DNA of 64,000 bases, taken from an uncultured Dysosmobacter sp. Its GTDB lineage: Bacteria > Bacillota > Clostridia > Oscillospirales > Oscillospiraceae. Below the pieces are notes generated by a model. That model saw only the letters and a program-made list of their open reading frames with translations, made no database searches and was not told the origin of the DNA. Every line of letters starts with the position of its first letter. Within the stretch, counting starts at the first letter, position 1. The translations under genes and the position numbers were made by a program. The stretch covers positions 25,199 to 89,198 of the forward strand of contig CAKSVQ010000002.1 of assembly GCA_934504065.1 (NCBI GenBank), read 5' to 3'. Of this stretch, positions 33,701 to 42,524 are shown piece by piece.

Positions 33701-34578
33701 TGGCTTCCGCGACCTTTACCAAGCGCGCCGCTGACAATGGCTCCGGCGGCTCCGGCAGCGGCGGGAGCTCCGGTGGCGGTGGCGGCGGAGCCGCTTCCGC
33801 GACCTATACGGTGAGCGTGAGTTCCGGCAAAAACGGCACTGTGACGACGAGCCCCAAAAATGCGGAGAAGGGAACGGTGGTAACCCTCACCGTTTCTCCG
33901 GACCGGGGCTATCAGCTGGACCAGCTGCGCGTGACCGACGCCAGCGGCAACACCCTCTCTCTCACGGACAAGGGCAACGGGACCTATACCTTCACCATGC
34001 CCGGCGGCGCGGTCACGGTAACGGCCCTCTTCAAGGCGGAGAGCGCCGAGCAGGAAAATCCCTTTACAGATGTTGCGGATACTGCCTATTACAAGGACGC
34101 AGTGCTGTGGGCGGTCCGGCAGGGCATCACCTCCGGCACCACGGATGAGACCTTCCGCCCCAATGCGAACTGCACCCGCGCCCAGCTGGTGACCTTCCTG
34201 TGGCGGGCCGCCGGGTCCCCAAAGGCCTCCGGCAGCAGCCCGTTCAGCGACGTAGCCAAGGATGCTTATTACTATGACGCGGTGCTGTGGGCCGTGGAAA
34301 ACGGCATCACCAGCGGCACCTCCGCCACCACCTTTGCCCCCGACGCGGCGGTGACCCGCGGCCAGACGGTCGCGTTCCTGCACCGCGCGGCAGGCGCGCC
34401 CGCAGCTTCCGGCGCGGACTTTGCGGATGTGGACGCGAACAGCTATTACGCGGACGCGGTGGCGTGGGCTTCCCGGCAGGGCATCACCTCCGGCACCACG
34501 GACAAGACGTTCAGCCCCAACGCCTCCTGCACCCGCGGCCAGATTGTTACGTTCCTCTATCGCCAGATGGGGAATTGA
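30709..34578 (+). CDS. SLH-anchored caspase-fold (C25/C11-like) putative cysteine peptidase
   Basis: 1289 residues from ATG 30709 (GGGGAG seven bases upstream; ATG 30703 is too close). A signal peptide ends near ALA-A. The N-terminal domain carries a His-Gly in VIIFDSHGSTDY (His206) and a Cys in WMAICLGMATDG (Cys282), spaced as in caspase/gingipain/clostripain-fold peptidases. An InlB-like region, three 85-residue chitobiase-C-terminal-type repeats, another InlB-like repeat and three SLH motifs follow. Secreted and wall-bound. Peptidase activity is inferred from the motif pair; a degenerate fold without activity is the alternative. Confidence 0.7.
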   Translation: MKHFWQKFIAFVTAAVMLLPSSALAADPGETGAAASGEPDYTIADAIFEDIYAVAEEESVLRSADDPIQRIYDYLESADGVKEGSVTLNGDGCVFWQTEDGITCSYSTRLQEIMESVQVPDEADEDAPDVQVQSYAARGTSHGSDVYLFQPYFGLDGSFTRQYQTEAERIAAAADGTYHYYKAEAATVDAIADAIEDGGVIIFDSHGSTDYDNGKDDYTSRATTSYLCLQSGEGLTQADYEDSHAVYGGGSGRMKYYQVDGTVIANHMDRTANNGLLWMAICLGMATDGLEAPLMEKGLGAVYGYSQSVTFVGDYTFEEAFYDSLLAGNDVATAIADMKERCGQWDYSPEIAAANSMPDSYIIETEADAVRQRAAFPIVVSTEDDYPGHGKVDAVQTVNSTWALMNQYALTVRTDTDNDENTVTPRGATITAQPAEGYYASGYTVEPEGAAVVKQDGNVFRVSAMREDCTVTIHFAAKTAATIHFSVPDGVAQTDMNSYVGETVTLPLPQGTPESTEQAYHFVGWTEAPVETPVEAADYFKAGETYTLSGDEVTLYALYQYFATPEGTTPHFYELTEGPADWSGTYVITGGDRALLCDGSKTGQEMGNASAAVTLERAGMRVEDSELLGASGAYAVQIVEIPGTGDENTPPKYAIRLGGASSAVYLACRGNNDQLNTSADFGSTFARWTMTWEDGHVVCKNVRYPGRTLQFCTNDQYFRCVTTVRKDAASVTLYRGDESSLWYTTNLSSSSPEPETVAAPTITPDGGTFRDAQTVTITCATEGADIYYTTDGSVPTVSAALYSGPITLTETATIKAIAVKDGMTASAVVSAAFVKEAAPDTVAAPTITPDGGTFKDSQIVTITCATEGAAIYYTTDGSVPTASSTLYSGPITLTADATVKAIAVKDGMAASEVVTAAFTREVTPETAATPVIAPSGGTFKDSQSVTITCATEGAAIYYTTDGSTPTTSATLYSGPITLTATAIMKAIAVKDGMADSLVASATFTKRAADNGSGGSGSGGSSGGGGGGAASATYTVSVSSGKNGTVTTSPKNAEKGTVVTLTVSPDRGYQLDQLRVTDASGNTLSLTDKGNGTYTFTMPGGAVTVTALFKAESAEQENPFTDVADTAYYKDAVLWAVRQGITSGTTDETFRPNANCTRAQLVTFLWRAAGSPKASGSSPFSDVAKDAYYYDAVLWAVENGITSGTSATTFAPDAAVTRGQTVAFLHRAAGAPAASGADFADVDANSYYADAVAWASRQGITSGTTDKTFSPNASCTRGQIVTFLYRQMGN
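32986..33735 (+). repeat. Three tandem 255-bp coding repeats
   Basis: Units start at 32986, 33241 and 33496 with an exact 255-bp (85-codon) period. Each encodes a chitobiase-C-terminal-like domain (TITPDGGTFRD... IYYTTDG... YSGPITL... KAIAVKDGM). A fourth, near-identical unit is in the next gene at about 41246. Confidence 0.85.
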
Positions 34579-34690
34579 CAATATCCAGAAATAACCACGT
34601 TTGCGATATGTGAGGAAGAAAGGGGATGGTGCGCGCACCGTTTTTCAAAAGCGTTCCCTGATCAAATTTTCAGAAAGGTAAACGACAGGC
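34579..34690. other. Gap between the two large SLH genes
   Basis: 112 bases containing the palindrome GGTGCGCGCACC followed by GTTTTT (about 34628-34645), possibly a weak terminator. No promoter is clear; the downstream gene may be read through. Confidence 0.35.
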
Positions 34691-37600
34691 ATGAAGAAAC
34701 AAGCGAAAAACAAATTTCTGTCTCTTCTGCTGGCTGCCGCATTGACTCTCGGCTGCTCCGTCCCGGCCTTTGCCGCTGAGGACGGGCAGCCGGAGGGCGA
34801 CGCCCCCGCAGTCACAGAAGCAGAGGAAACCATTGCGCTGGAGATCGCGCCGGAATCGGTGCAGGACCTGACCAGAGCAGGCGTTTCCTACAAGGACGGT
34901 GTCTATGAGGGCACCGGAGCGGGCTTTCGGAGTGGTGAGATCAAGCTGAATGTGACCATCACCGACGGAAAGATCGCTAAGGTGGAACTGGTTTCTCAAA
35001 GCGGCCAGACCTACTGGGACAGCAAGAATGTTGCCTCCCTGTTCGATAAGATCGTGGAAGCGAACAGCCCGGAGGTGGACGGCGTTTCCGGCGCGACCAA
35101 GAGCAGCGACGGCGTGAAGGCCGCGGTGCGGGACGCGCTGAACAAGGCAGAGGATACGGGCGAGCCGGAGGAGCCGGATCAGCCGTCCGAGGATCCGATC
35201 TTTGCATCCGGCAGCGGCAAGAAGCAGGACCCGTATCTCATTGAGACGGTGGAGCAGCTGAAGGCGTTTGCCAAGTCGGTCAACGGCGGCGAGTCCTATC
35301 AGGGCCAGTACATCAGCCTGAATGATGATCTGGACCTTGACGGTGAGGAATGGACGCCCATCGGCGCTTCCAGCGCGTTCCGGGGCATTTTCGATGGCGG
35401 CAATTACACCATTGAAAACCTGACCTTCGGCTCCAAGTCCGAACCGACGGAGCTGGAAAATGTGGGCCTGTTCGGTGATCTGGGCGACGGCGCCGTGATC
35501 CGCAACCTCGGCGTTAAAGACGTGGTCGTCTATAATTACTATGCGGGCAGCCAGTATGTGGGCCTGATCGCTGCTGGCACAGGCGACAACAGCGTGGTGG
35601 AAAACTGCTGGGCCACTGGCGACATCACCAGTACAGGCACCTCTACGGACGACGGAAAATACTCCTACGTCGGCGGTCTGGTTGGCGCCAGCGGATTGAA
35701 GAGCTTTATCGCCAACAGCTGGTCGGACGTGAGCATTGATTCCACCAGCAGAACGGATAACTCCGTGGGCGGTATTGTGGGCTGGACGAGCAACAATTCC
35801 GCCGTCGTCAACTGCGCGGCGTTCGGTGATGCTTCGGACAGCAGCGACGGTACTTTCAGCGCCGTTGGCGGCGTGGTGGGCTACTGCAACGGCGCGGTGT
35901 ATGCCTGCTATTCCGACAGTGAGCTGACCAGCGGCTATTACTCTTACGAAGACGGCGCAGATGTCCCCATCGGCGGCGTAGTCGGCGGCACCTCCAATAT
36001 GGCGGCGGCCTACAACTGCTACTTTAATGAAGACGCACAGCAGAGCTATTGGGGCGGTGACGTGTCTGATCCGGTCGCAGTCGGCTATGACGCGGTCAAC
36101 TACTATTACAGCGATAATGATTACTGCGAGGGCCTGTCCGCATCGGAGATCAAGGGCGACGCAATTCTCAACAAGCTGACCGCCGCGCTGACGGACGAGC
36201 AGCTGGCCGCTGGCCAGAAGTGGTTTGCGCAGCAGGGCCTGCTGAGCGGCGGCATGACGCTGGATACCTTCCTCGCCATGACCGAGGGCGGCTGGAACAG
36301 CTGGGAGAGCGAGAACGGCCGCCTGCTGCCCGTCGGGGCCAGCAGCAACGTGCCGGAAGAGCCGGACTATTTTGACAGCGGCGACGGCTCCAAGGCCGAC
36401 CCCTATGTCATCAGCACCGAGGAAAACCTGCGCAAGTTTGCCGAGGCGACCGTCAGCGGCAAGCTCATCACGGCCAACAAGCATTTCAAGCTGGGCGACG
36501 ACATTGCGCTGCATGGCGCGTGGACGCCCATCCACAACTTTGCCGGAAGCTTTGACGGCGACGGACATACCGTTTCCGGCATGAGCGTTGGCTCGGAAGC
36601 CTCCCCTGTGAATCAGGCGGCGGTGGGCTTCTTTGATACCCTGCCGGAAGGTGCATCCGTTCAGAACCTGAACCTGACTGGCGCGGCGGTTTACACCGAG
36701 ACGGGCAGCAGGTATGATGACCGTCCCTACGTCGGCGTGCTGGCGGGCACGGTGAAGTCCGTGAAGATCGACAACTGCACCGTGCAGGGCAGCATGGTCT
36801 CGGCGAAGTCCGGTGCCTTTACCTATGTCGGCGGTCTGATTGGCCGGACGGAGGGCGACACCTACGTGACCAACTGTATTGCCGAGGTGCCTGTGAAGGC
36901 GGTTTCCACAACGACTGCCGTGTATTCCGGCGGCCTGATCGGTTATGCCAGCGGGTCCAATCTGGTGGCCAACTGCGCGGCGCTGGGCGATGTAGAAGGC
37001 AGCGGCGTCAGCAGTACGTACAATACCTGCGCCGTGGGCGGCCTGATCGGCTATGCCAGTTTTCTTGTGGAGAACTGCTATGCCGCGGGCGATGTGACCC
37101 TGACCAATTCCGCGGATGCCTATGATGCCTACATCGGTGCGCTGCTGGGCAATCAGGCGGGCGGCGTTGCCGTGGATTCCCATTATGACAAGACTATTGT
37201 CTTGACAGCTAATAGCGAGACCCAAGAGACAGTCGCCATCGGCAATGTCAAGAAGTGGGACTATGCCGACAAGAACAAGGTCACTGCGGAGGACACCACC
37301 GCAAAGGCCTTCGCGGCGACGATGAACGACGGCATTTCGGAAGAAGCGCTGGCGCAGACGGATGCCTATCTCACCAGCTATCCCTTTAACAGCAGCACCA
37401 ATATTTTCGCCAATGTCATCGCGGGCCGGAAGGCCACCGCGCTGAACAGCTGGGCGCTGAGCGGCGGCAAGGTCGTCTTTGGCGAGCCGGACGCGCCGAT
37501 CTTTGATTCCGGCGACGGCACGAAGGAAACCCCCTACCTTATCAAGACGGAAGCCCAGCTGCGGGCCTTTGCCGCAGTGACGGCGGAAGACACGACGTAC

Positions 37601-40600
37601 TCTGCAAGCTACGTGGCACTGGACGCCGACATTGCGCTGCATGGTGAGTGGACGCCCATCCATTCCTTTGCTGGCAGCTTCAATGGCCGGAACCACACGG
37701 TCTCCGGCATGACCATCGGCACGGCTGACGCGCCCAAGGCGCTGACCAGCGCGGGCTTCTTTGACTATCTGGGCAACACCGCCACGGTCACCGATCTGAA
37801 GCTGACCGATGTGGCCATTTATGTGCAGACGACAGCGGCGTATACCCGCGCCTTCGCGGGCGCGCTGGTTGGCGGCGCAAGCGGTATTGGCCGCAATGTG
37901 ACCATCGACCACTGCTCGGCCACGGGCAGCGCGGTCTCCGTCAAGTCCGAGTTTTACAGCTATGCGGGCGGCCTGATCGGCCAGCTGGCCAATGACGCTG
38001 TGGTGACGAACTGCTGGGCGGACATTGCGGTTTCCGCCACCGTTCCGGAAACGGTCAGCATGGGCACGTCCATGGCGGGCGGCCTGATCGCCAGCAACGG
38101 CAGAAACAGCATGGTCGCCAACTGCGCGGCGCTGGGCGATGTCACGGCCAGCGGCGTGAACTACAATGCAGCCACCAGCTCTTACGCGGGCGGCCTCGGC
38201 GGCCAGCTGACGGGCCTGATCCAGAACTGCTACGCGGCAGGGAACCTCTCCCTGACCAATAAGACCCCGGCGACCACGCCGTATATCGGCGGTCTGGTGG
38301 GCCAGCTTTCTGGCGGCGTGGCAGTGGACGGATACTTCAATTCCAATGCCGCCGCCACGGTCAACGGCGCGGCGGCGACGCTGGAAGCTGTTGGCGCCCT
38401 TACCAACAGCGATACGAAGAATGTTGCCGGCAAGGCAGTCGGCACCACGACCTTTGCCGCAACCATGAATGGCGGCCTGTCCAAGGCGGGCATGGCGACG
38501 GCGGATGCGTGGCTGACTGGCGAGGATGTTGGCTATGAGCAGGTCGAGCTGGACACCATGCGCCCCGACGTGTGGTACGGCTGGACGCTCCAGAGCGGCA
38601 AGGTGCTTTTAAGCGCAAAGGCCTATGAAGAGCCCAAGGACCCCGTCGGTGTGTTTGAATCCGGCTCCGGCACGGAGGAAGACCCCTGGATCATCAAGAC
38701 GGCGGACCAGTGGAGCCGCTTCGCGGATTCCTTCAGCGAGACGGACTACGCGGGCAAGTACATTGCGCTGGGCGATGATTTCACCCTGAATGCGGGTCAG
38801 ACGCCCGTGGGCAACGTGGCGGGCGGCCTGCAGACCTTCAAGGGCGTGCTGGACGGCCGGGGCCACACCATCAGCGGCCTTTCCATCGGCAGCGCGGACG
38901 CGCCGCTGGAGGATTCCAAAGTCCAGATGTATTTCGGTCTGTTTGCCGAGCTGGAAAACGCCACGGTGAAGAACCTGGGCGTGAAGGATGCCAAGCTCTA
39001 TGTGACCAGTGCGTATTCCATTATGGCAGGTCCTCTGGCTGGATTTACGGATAACTCCACTGTGGAGGGCTGCTGGGCCACTGGCACGGTTGCAGTGAAC
39101 ACCAATACCAATACATCGTATGCGACGGAGTACAACAGCTACGCAGGCGGCCTCGTCGGTTACAGCCAGTATTCCAACATCGTGAACAGCCGGACGAACA
39201 CCACGGTGGACGCCTACTGCAAGACCGCCAATGCGGAAGCGGGCGGCATTGCGGGCCTGACCTCCTTCGGCCTTGTCGCCAACTGCGCCGCGCTGGGCGA
39301 TGTCTCCGGTGAGACCGACCGCACGGTGGACGACGGCGGCGTTGCCTATCTTGGCGGCATCGCGGGCTGTCAGGCCAGCACGATCGTCAACTGCTACACG
39401 GCGTCCAACGCCACGGCCCGCTCCTGGACCCAGTATGTGGGCGCGATCGGCGGCATGGCGACGGCGATCAGCAAGACCTATGACAGCTATTACAGCGAAA
39501 ACGTGAAGCTGACCATTGTGGGTAGCACCGTGAATCCTCCCGTGGCGCTGGGCCGCACGGTGCCTCTGGGCTACAATGAGTACGGCGAATTCATGAGCGG
39601 CGCTCTGGTGGACGGTCTGGAAGCCCTTCCGGCTCTGACCACGCAGGCGCTGGCAGACAAGCTGAACGCAAACTTTGCAAGCTTCCCCGCGGACACCAAT
39701 ACGCTGGGGCTGACCCTGAAAAAGTGGGTCGTGGCGGAGAACCTCGTCACCTTCGGCACGGAGAACGCGGCGGTCACCTACGTGCCCATTGACCCTCCCA
39801 AGCAGGAAGTCACGTATCAGGACGGCACCTATTATGGCCGCGATGACGGCGAGAATGTGATCGTCACCGTCACGGTCAGCGGCGGCAAGATCGTCTCCGC
39901 GGCGATCGTCGATCCCGAGAACTTTGACGCGGACAACGCGGAGGCGATCCTCAGCGCGGTGGTTGCGGATCAGACGGTGAATAACGTATCCACGGGCACC
40001 AGCGACGACAAGGCCCTCAAGGGCGCGCTGGTCACCGCGCTGAACAAGGCGCTGCTGGGCGACACCAGCGGCTATGGCGCGGCGGACCCCTCCCAGATCT
40101 TTGACGGCGGTCAGGGCACGCAGGAAGCGCCTTTCGAGATCCACACGGCGGAGCAGCTGCGCGCGTTCGCGGCGGCTGTCAACGAAGATGAGCACTTCGA
40201 CGGCGAGTACATCGTCCTCACGGCGGACATCGATCTGGCCGGAAGCCAGTGGGTCCCCGTGGGCAGCGCAGGCGCACATTACTTCAGCGGCATCTTTGAC
40301 GGCCAGAACCACAAGATCAGCAACATGACCATCGGCACGGCGGCAGCGCCTGTGGACTATGTGTCCAGCGGTCTCTTTGCCTGCGTCGACGGCGCGGTCG
40401 TGAAAAATCTGGGCGTGAAGAACGCCTCCATCGCGGCAAAGCGCACCGACAATGTGGCGATCTACGGCGGTATCATTGCCGCTGTGGTGGATAACAGCCA
40501 GACGGGCGGCGGCTGCCTGATCGACAACTGCACGGTTTCCGGCTCTGTGTCCGTGTCCACGCTGAACCAGAGCTACGCGGGCGGCATTGCCGGATACACG

Positions 40601-42340
40601 TGGCACAGCATCGTTTCCAACTGCGGCGCGGATGTGGAGCTCACCACGGCTTCCTCCGGCAACACGGCCTATGGCGGCGGCCTTGTGGCGCTGGACGGCT
40701 TCTCCGTCATCGCCAACAGCTATGCGCTGGGCAGCATCACCGCTGACGCAGGCGTGAACTCCGCCACCATCGGCGGCATCGCCGGCATGCAGGCTGGCGT
40801 GGCCGGAAACGTCTACGCCGACATGACCATTCAGTCTACCAACACCACGGCGGACATCGGCAGCCTTGTGGGCCGCAACACGGGCATCGCGGTCCTCAGC
40901 TACGGTTACTACAATACGGACAAGACCTTGCAGAACGGTTCCGTGGCACAGCCCGCCAAGGACGTTGGCGTGAATGTGACCATGGTCACCACGGGCGAGA
41001 TCAAGCACACTGAGGGTAAGACGGGCGTGTTCCTGCACAGTCAGGAGCTGGCGGACCTGCTCATCGACAACCAGTGCGAGGAAGAGGAGCTCCGTTCCGA
41101 TCTGTCCAGCGGCATTTCCGGCTATGGCATCACCCTGAGAGAGGGCGTCCGCATCACCATTGACACGTGGAAGCTGGACGGGACCGTGGTCAAGCAGGGC
41201 AATGCGCCCCAGCTGGAGGACGCGGCAGTGGAAACGGTGGCTGCGCCTGTGATCACGCCCAACGGCGGCACGTTCAAGGATTCCCAGACTGTTGAGATCA
41301 CCTGCGCTACCGAGGGTGCGGCAATCTACTACACCACCGACGGCAGCGAGCCGACCACTTCTTCCACTCTGTACAGCGGCCCCATCACCCTAACGGCGGA
41401 TACCACCGTCAAGGCCATCGCCGTGAAGGACGGCATGGAGGATAGCGCGGTGACCACCGCCAGCTTCACCAGGAGCACGGATAACTCCGGCAACGGCGGC
41501 TCCGGCAGCGGCGGTTCTTCCAGCGGCGGCAGCTCCGGCGGTTCCTCCGGCGGCAGCGCTTCCGGCAGCTACACCGTGAGCGTGGGCGCTGCGGCAGGCG
41601 GCACGGCGACGGTTTCTCCCAAGACCGCTTCCAAGGGCGATACGGTGACCATCACCGTGAAGCCGGAGGACGGCTATCAGCTGGATCAGGTGACGGTCAA
41701 GGACAGCAGCGGCAAGGCCGTTGCCCTGACGAACAAGGGCAGCGGCCAGTACACCTTCACCATGCCCGGCGGCAAGGTCACGGTGGAAGCCAGCTTTATC
41801 AAGGTATCCGGCACGAACGGCTTCGTGGATGTTTCCGCCAGCGCGTACTATGCTGACGCAGTGGAGTGGGCAGTGTCCGAGGGGATTACCTCCGGCACCA
41901 CGGCGACAACCTTCAGCCCCAACGCCTCCTGTACCCGCGCCCAGATGGTGACGTTCCTGTGGCGTGCGGCTGGCTCGCCCAAGGCCTCCGGAAGCAACCC
42001 GTTCAGTGATGTGCCCGAGGATGCGTATTACTATGACGCGGTGCTGTGGGCCGTGGAGAACGGCATCACCAGCGGCGTGACCGCCACGACCTTCGCGCCC
42101 AACGCGACGGTGACCCGCGGTCAGACCGTTACCTTCCTGTACCGTGCGGCAGGCTCTCCGGCGGCTTCCGGCTCCGGCTTCTCCGACGTGGGCGGCGACG
42201 CCTACTACGCGGACGCGGTGGCCTGGGCCGTTCAAAAGGGCGTTACCTCCGGTACCGGGGACGGCCAGTTCAGCCCCAACGCGAACTGCACCCGCGCCCA
42301 GATCGTGACGTTCCTGTTCCGGAATACGCAGGCAAAGTAA
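34691..42340 (+). CDS. Giant SLH-anchored protein with FMN-binding and GLUG-type repeat modules
   Basis: 2549 residues, beginning with a signal peptide (cleavage near AFA-A). Residues about 57-155 form an FMN_bind domain with covalent-flavinylation motif DGVSGATKSS (Thr136). Five GLUG-type beta modules start near 172, 560, 938, 1322 and 1804, each opening with a F(D/E/A)SG(S/D)G-like motif and holding GGLVG/NCWA-type repeats. A second, degenerate FMN_bind domain lies near 1708-1790 (NVSTGTSDD, Thr1770). A chitobiase-like domain (about 2186), an InlB-like repeat (about 2293) and three SLH motifs (2376-end) follow. Export and wall anchoring are clear. A role in extracellular electron transfer is inferred from the flavin domains. 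Confidence 0.83.
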   Translation: MKKQAKNKFLSLLLAAALTLGCSVPAFAAEDGQPEGDAPAVTEAEETIALEIAPESVQDLTRAGVSYKDGVYEGTGAGFRSGEIKLNVTITDGKIAKVELVSQSGQTYWDSKNVASLFDKIVEANSPEVDGVSGATKSSDGVKAAVRDALNKAEDTGEPEEPDQPSEDPIFASGSGKKQDPYLIETVEQLKAFAKSVNGGESYQGQYISLNDDLDLDGEEWTPIGASSAFRGIFDGGNYTIENLTFGSKSEPTELENVGLFGDLGDGAVIRNLGVKDVVVYNYYAGSQYVGLIAAGTGDNSVVENCWATGDITSTGTSTDDGKYSYVGGLVGASGLKSFIANSWSDVSIDSTSRTDNSVGGIVGWTSNNSAVVNCAAFGDASDSSDGTFSAVGGVVGYCNGAVYACYSDSELTSGYYSYEDGADVPIGGVVGGTSNMAAAYNCYFNEDAQQSYWGGDVSDPVAVGYDAVNYYYSDNDYCEGLSASEIKGDAILNKLTAALTDEQLAAGQKWFAQQGLLSGGMTLDTFLAMTEGGWNSWESENGRLLPVGASSNVPEEPDYFDSGDGSKADPYVISTEENLRKFAEATVSGKLITANKHFKLGDDIALHGAWTPIHNFAGSFDGDGHTVSGMSVGSEASPVNQAAVGFFDTLPEGASVQNLNLTGAAVYTETGSRYDDRPYVGVLAGTVKSVKIDNCTVQGSMVSAKSGAFTYVGGLIGRTEGDTYVTNCIAEVPVKAVSTTTAVYSGGLIGYASGSNLVANCAALGDVEGSGVSSTYNTCAVGGLIGYASFLVENCYAAGDVTLTNSADAYDAYIGALLGNQAGGVAVDSHYDKTIVLTANSETQETVAIGNVKKWDYADKNKVTAEDTTAKAFAATMNDGISEEALAQTDAYLTSYPFNSSTNIFANVIAGRKATALNSWALSGGKVVFGEPDAPIFDSGDGTKETPYLIKTEAQLRAFAAVTAEDTTYSASYVALDADIALHGEWTPIHSFAGSFNGRNHTVSGMTIGTADAPKALTSAGFFDYLGNTATVTDLKLTDVAIYVQTTAAYTRAFAGALVGGASGIGRNVTIDHCSATGSAVSVKSEFYSYAGGLIGQLANDAVVTNCWADIAVSATVPETVSMGTSMAGGLIASNGRNSMVANCAALGDVTASGVNYNAATSSYAGGLGGQLTGLIQNCYAAGNLSLTNKTPATTPYIGGLVGQLSGGVAVDGYFNSNAAATVNGAAATLEAVGALTNSDTKNVAGKAVGTTTFAATMNGGLSKAGMATADAWLTGEDVGYEQVELDTMRPDVWYGWTLQSGKVLLSAKAYEEPKDPVGVFESGSGTEEDPWIIKTADQWSRFADSFSETDYAGKYIALGDDFTLNAGQTPVGNVAGGLQTFKGVLDGRGHTISGLSIGSADAPLEDSKVQMYFGLFAELENATVKNLGVKDAKLYVTSAYSIMAGPLAGFTDNSTVEGCWATGTVAVNTNTNTSYATEYNSYAGGLVGYSQYSNIVNSRTNTTVDAYCKTANAEAGGIAGLTSFGLVANCAALGDVSGETDRTVDDGGVAYLGGIAGCQASTIVNCYTASNATARSWTQYVGAIGGMATAISKTYDSYYSENVKLTIVGSTVNPPVALGRTVPLGYNEYGEFMSGALVDGLEALPALTTQALADKLNANFASFPADTNTLGLTLKKWVVAENLVTFGTENAAVTYVPIDPPKQEVTYQDGTYYGRDDGENVIVTVTVSGGKIVSAAIVDPENFDADNAEAILSAVVADQTVNNVSTGTSDDKALKGALVTALNKALLGDTSGYGAADPSQIFDGGQGTQEAPFEIHTAEQLRAFAAAVNEDEHFDGEYIVLTADIDLAGSQWVPVGSAGAHYFSGIFDGQNHKISNMTIGTAAAPVDYVSSGLFACVDGAVVKNLGVKNASIAAKRTDNVAIYGGIIAAVVDNSQTGGGCLIDNCTVSGSVSVSTLNQSYAGGIAGYTWHSIVSNCGADVELTTASSGNTAYGGGLVALDGFSVIANSYALGSITADAGVNSATIGGIAGMQAGVAGNVYADMTIQSTNTTADIGSLVGRNTGIAVLSYGYYNTDKTLQNGSVAQPAKDVGVNVTMVTTGEIKHTEGKTGVFLHSQELADLLIDNQCEEEELRSDLSSGISGYGITLREGVRITIDTWKLDGTVVKQGNAPQLEDAAVETVAAPVITPNGGTFKDSQTVEITCATEGAAIYYTTDGSEPTTSSTLYSGPITLTADTTVKAIAVKDGMEDSAVTTASFTRSTDNSGNGGSGSGGSSSGGSSGGSSGGSASGSYTVSVGAAAGGTATVSPKTASKGDTVTITVKPEDGYQLDQVTVKDSSGKAVALTNKGSGQYTFTMPGGKVTVEASFIKVSGTNGFVDVSASAYYADAVEWAVSEGITSGTTATTFSPNASCTRAQMVTFLWRAAGSPKASGSNPFSDVPEDAYYYDAVLWAVENGITSGVTATTFAPNATVTRGQTVTFLYRAAGSPAASGSGFSDVGGDAYYADAVAWAVQKGVTSGTGDGQFSPNANCTRAQIVTFLFRNTQAK

Positions 42341-42365
42341 AGTCCTGAAAAGCAAATCCCTGAAA

Positions 42366-42394
42366 CGAGCCCCCGGCCATTGGCCGGGGGCTCG
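42366..42394. terminator. Hairpin terminator between convergent genes
   Basis: 14-bp stem CGAGCCCCCGGCCA / TGGCCGGGGGCTCG, 25 bases after the giant SLH stop. The recurring CAGCTTGTC motif follows at 42396. Confidence 0.75.
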
Positions 42395-42524
42395 ACAGCT
42401 TGTCAAAAAACCTTTGTTTGATGGAAGAAGGTTCTACTTAGTAAGGGGAGTATGAGGAGGCGGGAGCTCCTTCGTGTTGAATCGTATGCTTGAAAATACC
42501 AGGCACCTTCAAAAGGAATCCGTA

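Noticed and set aside
34670-37912. 1080-codon open frame on the minus strand
   Set aside because: Fully antisense to the giant SLH gene. Composition is His/Arg/Ala/Gly-rich as expected for the shadow of a GC-rich gene, with no start signal or family motif.
38609-41038. 809-codon open frame on the minus strand
   Set aside because: Antisense shadow of the same giant gene; no recognisable domain.
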